A DNA stretch of 6,782 nt. Source: JAFKKS01 sp039808325 (GTDB lineage: Bacteria; Pseudomonadota; Alphaproteobacteria; Rhizobiales; Xanthobacteraceae). A program made the position numbers and the translations under genes. Where the stretch lies: assembly GCA_039808325.1 (NCBI GenBank), contig JBDHSU010000174.1, forward strand, positions 1 through 6,782, read 5' to 3'. Shown here one piece after another: positions 1 through 5,220 of the stretch; position 1 is the stretch's first letter, and every line of letters begins with the position of its first letter. The notes under the pieces are model-generated. The model saw only the letters and a program-made list of their open reading frames with translations. It did not search any database and was not told where the DNA came from.

Positions 1-374
1 ATGCCGAGAATGAAGATCAGCGTCGTGCGCCGCCCCATCGCGCGCGACGCCAGCGCGGTGAGAGAGAGCGTGCCGCCCTCCCCGTTGTTGTCCGCGCGCA
101 GAAGCAGCAGGACGTATTTGCACGTCACCACGACGATGAGCGACCACAGGATGAGCGACAGCACGCCGAGAACGATTTCGCGCGTGATCATCCCCTTGCC
201 TGCCGCGGCCGTCACCGCCTCGCGGAAAGCGTAAAGCGGGCTTGTTCCGATGTCGCCGTAGACGACGCCGAGGCTGCCCAGCGCCAGCGCCCAGACGCTG
301 CCTGAATGCGGCCCCTCCGCTTCCTCCCCGTTGGGTGAGGGAGGGTGCGTAGTCTCACGCGCGACCTCGGTCAT
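1..374 (-). CDS. kup: Kup-type potassium uptake protein, N-terminal part (cut by window edge)
   Basis: This is the first 124 codons of a Kup/TrkD family low-affinity K+ transporter, an inner-membrane K+/H+ symporter. After a hydrophilic N-terminus of about 26 residues, the first membrane segment carries the family signature GVVYGDIGTSPLYAF (residues 36-50), with conserved Asp41. A second hydrophobic segment (about residues 67-92) runs into KYVLLLLRADNNGEGG (87-101), also typical of Kup. The ATG at 374-372 is the only good start; no strong Shine-Dalgarno sequence precedes it. The gene is separated by 136 bp from the upstream motB stop and probably has its own promoter: an AT-rich TATAAG-like stretch lies near 413-419 on this strand, but I see no convincing -35. 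Full Kup proteins are over 600 residues, so most of the gene lies to the left of the window. The family call is secure; regulation is unknown. Confidence 0.96.
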   Translation of the reverse strand, partial: MTEVARETTHPPSPNGEEAEGPHSGSVWALALGSLGVVYGDIGTSPLYAFREAVTAAAGKGMITREIVLGVLSLILWSLIVVVTCKYVLLLLRADNNGEGGTLSLTALASRAMGRRTTLIFILG

Positions 375-470
375 GCTGATAGGCGAACGCCGAACCTCTG
401 GGAAAGGGCGCTCCTTATATCACTCCTCGCCGAAAGGAAAACACCAACGCGCCCGGAATGACGGAAGCGC

Positions 471-485
471 CGGACGATTCGTCCG
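471..485. promoter_or_regulatory. Perfect 15-bp palindrome between motB and kup
   Basis: CGGACGATTCGTCCG has two 7-bp arms around a single central base. It lies 25 bp beyond the motB stop and about 100 bp upstream of the kup start. Outer GCG/CGC bases (467-469 and 488-490) could extend it into a hairpin. No T-run follows on the minus strand, so a classical intrinsic terminator is not supported. It could be an operator for kup or a weak hairpin ending motAB. Its centre contains a GANTC (CcrM methylation) site at 476-480, and a second GANTC lies at 506-510. Function is inferred only from position and symmetry. Confidence 0.3.
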
Positions 486-510
486 ATCGCCTTGGCTTAT
501 TTGACGAATC

Positions 511-1332
511 TTACTTGGCGAAGCCGGCCGGCAGCGGCGGCGCTTCCTGCATGAGGGTGATGGTGACGCGTCTGTTGGCGGCGATATACGGGTCGTCCGG
601 GAACAAGGGCTGCGTGTCGGCCCGCCCCGCCACCATGAAGAGCCGCGACGGCAAAACACCTTCCCCCTCGAGAATCTGGCGGACGGCGTTGGCGCGGTCG
701 GCCGAAAGCTCCCACGGTCCATAACCCGGCCGCGGCGGCAGCCGGCTCGCGGCCGTGTGGCCGCTCACCGTGATCCGGTTCGGCATCGCCTTGAGAGGTC
801 CCGCCAGCTTTTGAATCAGAAGCCGCGTCCGCTCGTAAGGGGTCTTCGCCCCCTCCGGAAACATCGAGCGGCCATCCTGGTCGGTGATCTCGATGTTGAG
901 ACCTTCCTTCGTCTCCTCGATCATCACGTTCTTGGAGAGCTCGGTGAGTTCGGGAAGGTCCTGCATCGCCTGCCGCAGCGACGTGGCGGCCAAGGCAAAG
1001 GCCCGGTCCACCGGGATGCGCATGCCGCGGTCACGCTTGCGCTCCTTTTCGTCGGGCGTCGTCACCTGCTCGGACTGTTCAGGATTGCGCTCGACATTCT
1101 TCATGCGCGGACGGGTGGGAAGGCCATCGACCTCGACCATTCCGGAATAGCGCGTCTCCGTCTGCACGCCGAACGCGTCGCGCATCGAGCCCGCCACGAT
1201 CTGCAGCTTCTGCTGATCCTGCGTCGAGAAGGCGACCAACATGACGAAAAAGCTCATCATGAGGCCCATGAGGTCGGCGAAGGTCACGAACCAGCCGTGA
1301 CCGCCGGCGTGGCCGCCGCGCTTCTTAGCCAT
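511..1332 (-). CDS. motB: MotB/PomB-like stator protein with OmpA-type domain
   Basis: The 273-residue product is the B subunit of an ion-driven stator, anchored in the inner membrane and reaching the peptidoglycan. One membrane helix (about 14-36) contains TFADLMGLMMSFFVMLVAFS; Asp20 is the expected ion-carrying residue. The wording of this helix and the following QIVAGSMRDAFGVQ (44-57) resemble Vibrio PomB more than E. coli MotB. A charged linker (about 60-110) leads to an OmpA-like domain (about 145-262) with FPEGA (158-162), SGHTAA (190-195), ELSADRANAV (208-217, Arg213) and NRRVTI (253-258). The usual GHTD Asp is replaced by Ala194, which matters because that Asp normally helps bind peptidoglycan. 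The start is an ATG 21 bp after the motA stop, with only a weak purine-rich stretch before it, so translation is probably coupled within the motA-motB operon. The rotating partner could be the flagellar motor or another machine; no flagellar gene is visible here. Confidence 0.93.
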   Translation of the reverse strand: MAKKRGGHAGGHGWFVTFADLMGLMMSFFVMLVAFSTQDQQKLQIVAGSMRDAFGVQTETRYSGMVEVDGLPTRPRMKNVERNPEQSEQVTTPDEKERKRDRGMRIPVDRAFALAATSLRQAMQDLPELTELSKNVMIEETKEGLNIEITDQDGRSMFPEGAKTPYERTRLLIQKLAGPLKAMPNRITVSGHTAASRLPPRPGYGPWELSADRANAVRQILEGEGVLPSRLFMVAGRADTQPLFPDDPYIAANRRVTITLMQEAPPLPAGFAK

Positions 1333-1353
1333 GCTTGCCGCCGTCTTTCGGTG

Positions 1354-2130
1354 TCACGCTGCCGCCGCCAATTCCTCCGGCTCGGCGCGATGCTTCTCCG
1401 GAAGGTAGGCGATCAGCATTTCGCGCACGAGCGTCGGGCTCTTGGAATCGCGCATCATCAGGATGCCGTCGATGATCAGGGTGCGATTGATTTCTTCCTC
1501 GCCGAGCTTGACATGTAGTTTGTCGGCGATCGGCAGACAGAAGATGTTGGCGACGAGCGCGCCGTAGAGGGTTGCGAGAAGCGCGGTCGCCATGAACGGG
1601 CCGAGCTTCGACGGGTCCGTCATGTTGGCAAACATCTGCACCATGCCGATCAGCGTGCCGATCATGCCGAACGCCGGCGCGCAGTCGCCGATCGCGCGGT
1701 AGATCTTCTGCCCCTCGTCGAGGAGCGTGAGGAAGTTGTCGCGGTCGCGCTCAAGGTTGTCGCGAATGAAATCAGCGTCGTAGCCGTCGGCGACAAAACG
1801 GATGCCCTTGGCGAGGAACGGGTCTGCGACCTCGACCTTCTCGAGGCCCATCGGCCCTTGCTTGCGCGCGATCTCGGCAAGCCCGGCGATCTGGTCGACC
1901 AGTTCACGCTGCGTCACGCTGCGCAGCGTGAAGGCGAACTTTGCCCCGAGGGGCAGGCCATGAATGATGGAGGCAAGCGGAAATCGAATTAGCGTCGCCG
2001 CAAACGACCCGCCGAAAATGATGATCATCGCATGTTCGCTGATGAACATGTGCAGGTCGCCGCCCATGAAAATCATGGCGATGACCACGATCATGCCGGC
2101 GAGGAGGCCAAGCCCCGTGGCGATATCCAT
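1354..2130 (-). CDS. motA: MotA/PomA-like stator channel protein
   Basis: The 258-residue product is the A subunit of the stator, with four predicted membrane helices (about 4-22, 32-50, 150-172, 180-202) and a large cytoplasmic loop. Its length and sequence fit PomA (about 250 residues) better than E. coli MotA (about 295). The loop keeps the charged residues that contact the rotor (Arg89, Lys90, Glu97). The third helix has GDCAPAFGMIGTLIG (148-162), with Asp149 and the conserved Pro152. Thr159 and Thr187 line up with PomA Thr158 and Thr186, linked to Na+ transport, so a sodium-driven stator is a reasonable inference. The reading frame stays open upstream to 2508, but family homology begins at Met 2130, where a GGAG sits 7 bases before the ATG. 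That start is chosen. It is the first gene of a two-gene operon with motB. The C-terminus ends in a run of alanines. Confidence 0.94.
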   Translation of the reverse strand: MDIATGLGLLAGMIVVIAMIFMGGDLHMFISEHAMIIIFGGSFAATLIRFPLASIIHGLPLGAKFAFTLRSVTQRELVDQIAGLAEIARKQGPMGLEKVEVADPFLAKGIRFVADGYDADFIRDNLERDRDNFLTLLDEGQKIYRAIGDCAPAFGMIGTLIGMVQMFANMTDPSKLGPFMATALLATLYGALVANIFCLPIADKLHVKLGEEEINRTLIIDGILMMRDSKSPTLVREMLIAYLPEKHRAEPEELAAAA

Positions 2131-2137
2131 ACGCCTA

Positions 2138-2141
2138 CTCC
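2138..2141 (-). promoter_or_regulatory. Shine-Dalgarno site that fixes the motA start
   Basis: GGAG on the minus strand lies 7 bases before the ATG at 2130. It agrees with the family N-terminus (MDIATGLGLL) and argues against the longer open frame that runs further upstream. Confidence 0.75.
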
Positions 2142-2219
2142 AGAACGCAACAGCGGGCCCGAAACGAGCCCGATGGCAAACTTTAGCGGACGGATATTTC
2201 GAAGCCGTAAAGCCTAACC

Positions 2220-2236
2220 GGCCGGAAATTCCGGCC
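2220..2236. promoter_or_regulatory. Perfect 17-bp palindrome between divergent motA and lipoprotein genes
   Basis: GGCCGGAAATTCCGGCC has two 8-bp arms around one central A. It lies 89 bp upstream of the motA start and 108 bp upstream of the lipoprotein start, where a regulator binding as a dimer could act on either gene. The AT centre flanked by GC arms is typical of operator symmetry, but no known regulator consensus is recognised. The surrounding region (2131-2344) contains no gene. Confidence 0.4.
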
Positions 2237-2243
2237 CGCAACT

Positions 2244-2269
2244 GCGCCCGGCGCTTTGCGTCCGGGCGC
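2244..2269. other. Strong GC hairpin in the motA/lipoprotein divergent region
   Basis: GCGCCCGG at 2244-2251 pairs with CCGGGCGC at 2262-2269, and inside it CGC pairs with GCG around a TTT loop, leaving one bulged T (2261). That gives an 11-bp stem. No T-run follows on either strand, so it is not a standard terminator. It may form in the leader of one transcript or be part of a protein-binding region together with the palindrome 7 bp away. Function is unknown. Confidence 0.35.
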
Positions 2270-2332
2270 GCCTGCGCTAAACAGCGGGATGCCGTCTCCG
2301 ACCCCGGCGGTCGGGAAAAGCTCTGAAAATCC

Positions 2333-2338
2333 AAGGAG
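2333..2338 (+). promoter_or_regulatory. Shine-Dalgarno site for the Inh-like lipoprotein
   Basis: AAGGAG lies 6 bases before the ATG at 2345. It is one of the best ribosome-binding sites in the window and supports this start, even though it gives the protein an unusually long N-terminal stretch before the signal-peptide core. Confidence 0.8.
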
Positions 2339-2344
2339 AAGGCG

Positions 2345-2830
2345 ATGAAATCGCGGACGCCAGCGGCGGCTCGGGCAGGAAGCGGAACAGGCCGATCCGG
2401 CTCGGACACCGGCTGGGCCCGTTCGCGCGCGTCGGGCGGCATCCGCGTCGGCGGCGTTCTTGCCGCCCTGCTCTCGATGGCGGCTTGCGTCAGCAACGGG
2501 ACGCCCACGACGACAAATCTGACGTCGAGCCACTCCGCAACCGGTCCGGGCGTCGCCTCGAGCGACCTCGCCGGGCGCTGGACCCTGAGTTCCTCCGCGG
2601 GAGGGGCGTGCGCGATGACCTTCGTCGCCGGGGCGGGCAGCGACGGCGCCGTTCAGCCGGAGGGCGGGTGCCCCGGAAAATTCTTCACCAGCCGCAAATG
2701 GTCGATCGAAGGCGGCGCCATCGTGATCCGCAACCACAATAACGAACCGCTCGCGCGCCTCACGGCGATCTCGCCGACACGTTACGAAGGCCAATCCGCG
2801 AGCGGCCAACAACTGTCTCTCGTCCGGTAA
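2345..2830 (+). CDS. Omp19-like lipoprotein with AprI/Inh protease-inhibitor domain
   Basis: The 161-residue product is a predicted lipoprotein of the AprI/Inh family. These proteins hold periplasmic or secreted proteases (classically serralysin-type metalloproteases) inactive; Brucella Omp19 is a related member. A long basic, polar N-terminus (1-34) precedes a hydrophobic core (35-47) and a lipobox ending in MAAC, with Cys48 as the likely lipid-attachment site. A flexible Ser/Thr-rich linker follows (49-72). The domain begins at DLAGRWTL (74-81) and ends with GQQLSLVR (154-161). Cys89 and Cys109 match the family's conserved disulfide, and the CPG, KW, EGG and RYEGQ motifs fit. The gene is the only plus-strand gene here, divergent from motA and convergent with the SDR gene, so it is probably transcribed alone. 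No protease gene is visible nearby, so its target is unknown. The 34-residue n-region is long; a shorter real start cannot be ruled out. Confidence 0.85.
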   Translation: MKSRTPAAARAGSGTGRSGSDTGWARSRASGGIRVGGVLAALLSMAACVSNGTPTTTNLTSSHSATGPGVASSDLAGRWTLSSSAGGACAMTFVAGAGSDGAVQPEGGCPGKFFTSRKWSIEGGAIVIRNHNNEPLARLTAISPTRYEGQSASGQQLSLVR

Positions 2831-2848
2831 GCGCCGTGTGACCGCCCC

Positions 2849-2879
2849 GCGGCTTTATTGTTTCGCCCAATAAGGCGGC
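2849..2879. terminator. Hairpin between convergent lipoprotein and SDR genes
   Basis: GCGGCTTTATTG (2849-2860) pairs with CAATAAGGCGGC (2868-2879) around a 7-base loop, with one T-G wobble and one G-G mismatch. It starts 18 bp after the lipoprotein stop, at the meeting point of two convergent genes, where a bidirectional terminator is expected. No clear T-run follows on either side, so the call rests on position and stem strength. The rest of 2880-2983 shows nothing convincing. Confidence 0.5.
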
Positions 2880-2983
2880 GCTGATGCCGGCGCTCCCCGC
2901 CTGGCAGCCCCCTGATGCCCGGCCATCCCCTGCCACCTGAATAACGGCGACACCCGGGAGCGAGGAGCAACGGTTCGAACGGC

Positions 2984-3709
2984 TTATCGCGCCGTCAATC
3001 CACCATCGATCACGAACTCGGCGCCGGTCACGAACGCGGCCTCGTCGGAGAGAAGATAGACGCACATCTCGGCGACCTCCGCCGGCCGGCCGAACCGCCC
3101 GAGCGGAATATCCCGGGCCATCCGGTTGCGGGCATCGTCCGGACTGCGCGTACCGGCGATCATGCCGTCAACCATCGGCCCCTCGATGAAGGCGGGATGG
3201 ATGGAGTTGCATCGCACTTTCGGATCGAGCCGCGCGCCGTGCAGCGCGACCGACTTGCTGAGCAGCCGGACGCCGCCCTTCGACGCATTGTAGGCGGCGA
3301 GGTTGTGACCGCCGACCAGTCCCGAGACCGACGAGATATTGACAATGGCGCCGCCGCGCGGCCGCAACAACGGCAGCATGTATTTGCAACCCAGGAAAGT
3401 GCCGTCGAGATTGACCGCCATGACGCGGCGCCACGTCGCGAAATCGGTCTCCTCCACGGTCCCCAGGGAGGCGATGCCGGCCGCGTTGACGAGCCCGTCG
3501 AGACCGACGCCGGCGGCCTGCACTGCGTCCGCGACGCGCCGCCAATCCGTCTCCGACGTTACATCGAGCCGATGATCCATCCCGGCCTGCCCCGGAAGGT
3601 CGGAGGCAATCGCAAGCCCTCCCATGCGCACGATCGCCTCGACGACCGCCGAGCCGATGGCACCGGCCGCGCCGGTGACGAAAACGATCTTGTTCTTCAA
3701 ACGGCTCAT
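2984..3709 (-). CDS. SDR family NAD(P)-dependent oxidoreductase
   Basis: The 241-residue product is a complete classical short-chain dehydrogenase/reductase, a soluble Rossmann-fold enzyme. The nucleotide-binding motif TGAAGAIG is at 12-19 and the structural NAAG at 75-78. The catalytic tetrad is Asn100, Ser127, Tyr140 and Lys144 (YNASK). Asp37 at the end of the second strand favours NAD(H) over NADP(H). The C-terminus has the usual GRFGRPAEVAEM and VTGAEFVIDGG motifs. The substrate cannot be told; sugar alcohols, steroids, hydroxy acids and other alcohols are all common in this family. It starts 60 bp downstream of the pssA stop on the same strand and could be read through from pssA, but nothing links it to phospholipid synthesis. 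No strong Shine-Dalgarno precedes the ATG, yet no alternative start fits better. It is unlikely to be FabG, since no fatty-acid synthesis gene is adjacent. Confidence 0.9.
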   Translation of the reverse strand: MSRLKNKIVFVTGAAGAIGSAVVEAIVRMGGLAIASDLPGQAGMDHRLDVTSETDWRRVADAVQAAGVGLDGLVNAAGIASLGTVEETDFATWRRVMAVNLDGTFLGCKYMLPLLRPRGGAIVNISSVSGLVGGHNLAAYNASKGGVRLLSKSVALHGARLDPKVRCNSIHPAFIEGPMVDGMIAGTRSPDDARNRMARDIPLGRFGRPAEVAEMCVYLLSDEAAFVTGAEFVIDGGLTAR

Positions 3710-3769
3710 GGAGATCGGCTGTTTATTCCCGGGGAAGCCGCGACGGTGGAGAGAAGCGCGAGCGCCGCC

Positions 3770-4666
3770 TCAATTGAGCCGAGACGGGCGATCCTCTTCG
3801 GATTGCTGCGGCATCGAAAGCCGCGAGGCGTCGGGTTCGGACGCGGCCACGCCGCGCCCCGACGCTGCCGCGGCGTTTGCCGCATCCTCCTGCGCATGGC
3901 GCCGGTAAGACGCCAGGCCGAACGGGAGGGAGCCGAGATAAAGCAGCGTTCCGACCGTCAGGACTTCCCACGGATAGCTGATGAGCAGCGCGACGACGAG
4001 CACCACGACGATGAAAACCGGCAGCACCATTTCCGACGGCACGCGCGTTCCGAGCTTCTTGCCCGAGAACACGGGCAACCGCGAGACCATGAGGAAACCG
4101 ATCGCCAGCGTATAGATGAGCGTGAGCGGCATCGTCGCCGCCGTCATCGGCACGCCGAGAAAACTCAGATAGATCGGCAGAAGGACGGTGATCGCGCCGG
4201 CGGGAGCGGGAACACCGGTGAAAAAATTCGCGCCCCACGCGGGACGGTCCGGGTCGTCGATCGCCACGTTGAAGCGCGCGAGGCGCAGGCCCGCGCAGAT
4301 GGCGAACACCATGGAGGCGATCCAGCCTGCGGATTTGAGGTCGTGCAGGCCCCAGAAATACAGGATGAGGCCGGGCGCGACGCCGAAGTTTACGAAATCC
4401 GCCAGGCTGTCGAGTTCGGCTCCGAAACGCGAGGTGCCCTTCATCATGCGCGCGACGCGTCCGTCGATACCGTCGAGCGCCGCGGCAAAGACGATGGCGC
4501 CGAGCGCGATATCGAGTTTGCCCTCGACCGCCATGCGTATGCCGGTCAGGCCGGCGCAAAGAGCCAGCAGCGTGATGAGGTTCGGCACGAGCGTGCGGAT
4601 CGGAATGGCGCGCAGGCGCGCGCGTCGCGCCTCACGCCGTTCCAAGTCTGAAAGCGGTCGGATCAT
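3770..4666 (-). CDS. pssA: CDP-diacylglycerol--serine O-phosphatidyltransferase
   Basis: The 298-residue product is an inner-membrane enzyme that joins CDP-diacylglycerol and L-serine to give phosphatidylserine and CMP. It has the CDP-alcohol phosphotransferase signature DG-x2-AR-x8-G-x3-D-x3-D: Asp68-Gly69, Ala72-Arg73, Gly82, Asp86 and Asp90. The metal-binding Asp residues are all present. Several hydrophobic helices follow, with RLARFNV (128-134), FFTGVPAPAGA (148-158) and SRLPVFSGKK (195-204) typical of the rhizobial-type synthase. The basic N-terminus (1-24) and a polar Ala/Ser-rich tail (after about 255) are variable in the family. The next enzyme, Psd, is encoded upstream, but the usual close psd-pssA pair is split here by a 109-residue gene. 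The ATG at 4666 has no Shine-Dalgarno; the leader instead carries CCTCCT, its complement. AT-rich AATAAT and TATATT stretches just upstream might be a promoter, without a good -35. Confidence 0.96.
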   Translation of the reverse strand: MIRPLSDLERREARRARLRAIPIRTLVPNLITLLALCAGLTGIRMAVEGKLDIALGAIVFAAALDGIDGRVARMMKGTSRFGAELDSLADFVNFGVAPGLILYFWGLHDLKSAGWIASMVFAICAGLRLARFNVAIDDPDRPAWGANFFTGVPAPAGAITVLLPIYLSFLGVPMTAATMPLTLIYTLAIGFLMVSRLPVFSGKKLGTRVPSEMVLPVFIVVVLVVALLISYPWEVLTVGTLLYLGSLPFGLASYRRHAQEDAANAAAASGRGVAASEPDASRLSMPQQSEEDRPSRLN

Positions 4667-4748
4667 TCGGTCAATATAGGAGGATTATTGGCAAACAGCC
4701 ACTTCCGGCCCGGGGCCTGCCCGCCGCGGGACCCAACCGATCGGGCCG

Positions 4749-5078
4749 TCAGGCTTGCTCGAGCGCCTGTTGGTAGGCGCGCAACAGCGCCGAGGGCGAG
4801 GCCCTCTCGCCCTGCCCCCGCCGGTGGCGCATGCGCAGAATGGCCGAGTAGCCGTTCAGCCGCACACCGGCCGCCCGGCAGACGAGTCCGACCGGCGCAT
4901 CCGTATCGGCGCCGAGCGCGTTTGCGGCGGCCTCGCGGTCGAGGCGCGCCCGCGCGGCAAGCAAGGTCACGATATCGCTTTCGCGATCCTGATCGGCAAG
5001 CTCGATCACCACGTCGTCGATCGCAACGAGTCCGCGCTGCAGATCATCATTGAGGGTTTCGAATGAGCGATACGTCAC
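4749..5078 (-). CDS. Small protein resembling the C-terminal part of DUF2336 proteins
   Basis: The frame encodes 109 residues with normal amino-acid balance, unlike the Arg/Pro-rich overlapping frames on the other strand. The segment DIVTLLAARARLDREAAANA followed by VGLVCRAAGVRLNGYSAI resembles the C-terminal repeat of DUF2336 (COG5330) proteins, which are common in alphaproteobacteria and have no settled function; this is recalled family similarity, not a search result. Those proteins are usually several hundred residues, so this is either a stand-alone short form or a truncated remnant. No membrane segment or signal peptide is seen, so it is probably cytosolic; the product is predicted largely helical. 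An in-frame stop at 5085-5087 limits the start to the GTG at 5078, which lacks a clear Shine-Dalgarno. It lies between psd and pssA on their strand, 82 bp before pssA and 142 bp after psd. A role in lipid synthesis is suggested only by location. Confidence 0.7.
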   Translation of the reverse strand: MTYRSFETLNDDLQRGLVAIDDVVIELADQDRESDIVTLLAARARLDREAAANALGADTDAPVGLVCRAAGVRLNGYSAILRMRHRRGQGERASPSALLRAYQQALEQA

Positions 5079-5080
5079 GG

Positions 5081-5092
5081 CATTTCACGTCA
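5081..5092 (-). repeat. 12-bp motif TGACGTGAAATG, copy upstream of the DUF2336-like gene
   Basis: On the minus strand TGACGTGAAATG ends 2 bases before the GTG start of the small gene. An exact copy lies at 5948-5959 upstream of psd, and the match extends to 14 of 15 bases. It may be a shared regulatory element or the trace of a small duplication. A single exact 12-mer pair is about what chance gives in a window this size, so only the matching positions make it notable. Confidence 0.3.
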
Positions 5093-5094
5093 AG

Positions 5095-5123
5095 ATTGTT
5101 CTGCCGGAATCATGCGGCATCAA
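5095..5123 (-). promoter_or_regulatory. Possible promoter for the DUF2336-like gene and pssA
   Basis: On the minus strand TTGATG (5123-5118) and AACAAT (5100-5095) are separated by 17 bases and match the sigma-70 hexamers at 4 of 6 positions each. Transcription would start about 10 bases before the GTG at 5078. A weak candidate only. The rest of the psd to small-gene gap (5079-5220) holds a perfect GC palindrome GCGGCCGGCCGC at 5191-5202 and no gene. Confidence 0.22.
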
Positions 5124-5220
5124 TTGCATCGATCCTGCTAATGGCGGGCACGCCTTGACGTTAAAGGACGCTAACGCTGAAGGCGAAGTTGCGGCCGGCC
5201 GCCTCCGCTCCGCCATGGTC

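Noticed and set aside
757..1518. A 253-codon plus-strand open frame over motB and the end of motA
   Set aside because: His/Arg/Leu-rich shadow of the real genes with no family signature.
2131..2508. Longer motA starting up to 2508
   Set aside because: The extra residues do not look like MotA, would overlap the divergent lipoprotein gene, and a good Shine-Dalgarno marks the ATG at 2130.
2183..2812. A 209-codon minus-strand open frame opposite the lipoprotein gene
   Set aside because: The plus strand has a strong ribosome-binding site, lipobox and Inh domain, while the minus frame is Arg/Ala-rich with no motif.
2831..2983. A possible small gene or RNA between the lipoprotein and SDR genes
   Set aside because: Only the hairpin at 2849-2879 stands out; no coding frame or recognisable RNA fold is seen.
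3197..4651. A 484-codon open frame on the plus strand covering most of the SDR and pssA genes
   Set aside because: It is antisense to two well-supported genes, is overloaded with Arg, His, Asp and Glu, has no recognisable motif, and spans their boundary. Long antisense frames are expected at this GC content.
4679..5053. Plus-strand AGGAGG followed by a TTG-started 121-codon frame
   Set aside because: The ribosome-binding-like hexamer is striking, but the product is almost entirely Arg, Pro and Ala and is antisense to the DUF2336-like gene.
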